Source: Microbacterium helvum (GTDB taxonomy: Bacteria > Actinomycetota > Actinomycetes > Actinomycetales > Microbacteriaceae). From it: a DNA stretch of 64,000 nucleotides. The notes below the pieces were generated by a model that was not told the origin of the DNA, made no database searches, and saw only the letters and a list, made by a program, of their open reading frames with translations. The translations under genes and the position numbers were made by a program. Each line of letters starts with the position of its first letter. Positions within the stretch are counted from its first letter, which is position 1. The stretch spans positions 62,001-126,000 of the forward strand of contig NZ_JACXZS010000012.1 of NCBI RefSeq assembly GCF_014779795.1. The letters run 5' to 3'. Positions 62,621 to 64,000 of the stretch are shown here, piece by piece.

Positions 62621-64000
62621 GTGCTCGGGAAGCTCCTGTGGCGATATCTGCGCCCTGCCTGGCCGCTCATCGTGGCCGTCGTGGTGTTCCAGCTGGCCCA
62701 GTCGATCGCATCGCTGTGGCTGCCGACGCTGAACGCCGACATCATCGACGAGGGCGTCGTCAAGGGCGACATCCCGTACATCTGGCAGACGGGCGGCGTG
62801 ATGCTGCTGGTGAGCCTCGCGCAGGTGATCTGTTCGATCATCGCGGTGTACTTCGGCTCGCGACTGGCGATGGGCATGGGACGTGACCTGCGCGGTGACC
62901 TGTTCCACCGCGTCGTCGCCTTCTCGCAGCGCGAGGTGGGTCAGTTCGGGGCGCCGTCGCTCATCACGCGCAACACCAACGACGTGCAGCAGGTGCAGAT
63001 GCTGGTCCAGGTGTCGGCGACGCTCATGGTCTCGGCACCGATCCTGGCGATCGGCGGCGTCATCATGGCGATCCGGCAGGATGTCGGTCTTTCCTGGCTG
63101 ATGGCCGTGTCGATCCCGGTGCTGCTGATCATCGTCGGGCTGATCGTGACGCGCATGGTGCCGGCCTTCACGCAGATGCAGACGCGCATCGACCGGGTCA
63201 ACCAGATCATGCGCGAGCAGCTGTCGGGCATCCGCGTCGTGCGCGCCTTCGTGCGCGAGCGGCAGGAGCGGGAGCGCTTCGCGAAGGCGAGCGACGACGT
63301 GAAGGACACCGCGCTGCGGGCCGGCAACCTGATGGCCCTGATGTTCCCGGCGGTCATGCTGGTGATGAACCTGTCGAGCGTCGCCGTCATCTGGTTCGGC
63401 GCCTTCCAGGTGCAGGACGACGGGGTGCAGATCGGCACGCTGTTCGCCTTCCTCAACTACCTCATGCAGATCCTCATGGGCGTCATGATGGCGACCTTCA
63501 TGTTCGTCATGATCCCGCGCGCCGCGGTCTGCGCGAACCGGGTCGGCGAGGTGCTCGACACCCAGCCGTCCGTCTCGGCTCCCGCGGTGGCGGCCTCCGC
63601 TCCCGCGCCGGCGGGCCGGATCGAGTTCGACCACGTCGACTTCGCCTACCCGGGCGCCGAAGAGGCCGTGCTGCACGAGCTGACCTTCACCGTCGAGCCG
63701 GGCACGACGACCGCCGTCATCGGCTCGACCGGATCCGGCAAGACGACGCTGGTGAGCCTGGTGCCGCGCCTGTTCGACGTGACCGCGGGCGCGGTGCGCG
63801 TCGACGGCGTCGACGTGCGTGAGTACGACCCCGACGAGCTGTGGACCCGCGTCGGCCTCGTGCCGCAGCGCGCGTTCCTGTTCTCGGGCACCGTCGCGTC
63901 GAACCTGCGCTACGGCGATCACGACGCGACCGACGAACAGCTGTGGCAGGCTCTCGAGCTCGCACAGGGCGCCGACTTCGTGCGCGCCATGCCCGACGGC
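62621..64000 (+). CDS. ABC exporter half-transporter (membrane plus ATPase), 3' end outside window
   Basis: Multidrug/lipid-type ABC exporter; 460 residues visible, open at the right edge. Six membrane helices span about 17-305 (LIVAVVVFQLAQSIASLWL; coupling-helix region around REQLSGIRVVRAFVRERQER). The ATPase domain starts near 335 (RIEFDHVDFAYPG) with Walker A GSTGSGKTT (368-376) and the Q-loop LVPQRAFLFSGTVASNL. The signature and Walker B lie beyond the window. The GTG start has AAAGGA upstream. Genes of this type usually come in adjacent pairs forming a heterodimer; the partner would lie to the right. Confidence 0.92.
   Translation, partial: MLGKLLWRYLRPAWPLIVAVVVFQLAQSIASLWLPTLNADIIDEGVVKGDIPYIWQTGGVMLLVSLAQVICSIIAVYFGSRLAMGMGRDLRGDLFHRVVAFSQREVGQFGAPSLITRNTNDVQQVQMLVQVSATLMVSAPILAIGGVIMAIRQDVGLSWLMAVSIPVLLIIVGLIVTRMVPAFTQMQTRIDRVNQIMREQLSGIRVVRAFVRERQERERFAKASDDVKDTALRAGNLMALMFPAVMLVMNLSSVAVIWFGAFQVQDDGVQIGTLFAFLNYLMQILMGVMMATFMFVMIPRAAVCANRVGEVLDTQPSVSAPAVAASAPAPAGRIEFDHVDFAYPGAEEAVLHELTFTVEPGTTTAVIGSTGSGKTTLVSLVPRLFDVTAGAVRVDGVDVREYDPDELWTRVGLVPQRAFLFSGTVASNLRYGDHDATDEQLWQALELAQGADFVRAMPDG

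Overview
The window is about 64 kb of very GC-rich DNA with dense, short-spaced genes and many GTG starts. Gene content and order (lysA-hom-thrC-thrB-rho-prfA, then prmC-tsaC-wecA-like-atp operon) and the protein sequences point to a high-GC actinobacterium, most likely Microbacteriaceae and probably Microbacterium or a close relative. It looks like an ordinary chromosomal segment. I see no transposase, integrase, phage cluster, CRISPR array or rRNA, and one tRNA.

Layout. 0-4.3 kb: N-terminal part of metY on the minus strand, a divergent SDR-ung-GNAT unit, and a protealysin-like M4 protease overlapping its emfourin-type inhibitor. 4.3-9.4 kb: a five-gene peptide/nickel-type ABC importer. 9.5-14.4 kb: alpha/beta hydrolase, AhpD-like protein, protein phosphatase, an iron-box-controlled SIP-domain protein, two unknown proteins and an arginase-family protein. 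14.4-19.3 kb: PspA with a TPM-domain membrane protein, DUF3097 and trmB. 19.3-28 kb: membrane proteins (MFS, CPBP, Gdx under a guanidine-III riboswitch, ClC, MscS, SulP) and an alkylsulfatase. 28-32.6 kb: tRNA-Arg(CCG), SGNH hydrolase, transglutaminase, argS and an LmeA-like lipid-binding protein. 32.6-41 kb: lysine/threonine genes, rho and prfA. 41-48.5 kb: a block between prfA and prmC holding a DUF559 nuclease gene bracketed by two sibling hairpins, a small membrane protein, a LAL regulator, and cysE-cysK-cysK. 48.5-59 kb: prmC, tsaC, a WecA/MraY-type transferase, an AtpI-position membrane protein and atpBEFHAGDC. 59-64 kb: yaaA, two small membrane proteins, an aldo/keto reductase and the start of an ABC exporter.

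How it works together. Sulfur handling recurs (metY, SulP plus alkylsulfatase, cysE and two cysK). The aspartate-family genes form one coupled operon, followed by termination and release factors and then ATP synthase.

Regulatory structure. Many genes have a TANNNT -10 box ending 6-7 bases before the start codon, the geometry of leaderless mRNAs. Three genes on the plus strand end in the same arrangement: a C-rich, G-poor tract (Rho-utilisation-like) followed directly by a very long hairpin of about 60 nt. Two of these hairpins are siblings and flank the DUF559 nuclease gene; this is the least explained structure in the window. No stretch over 300 bases lacks a gene.
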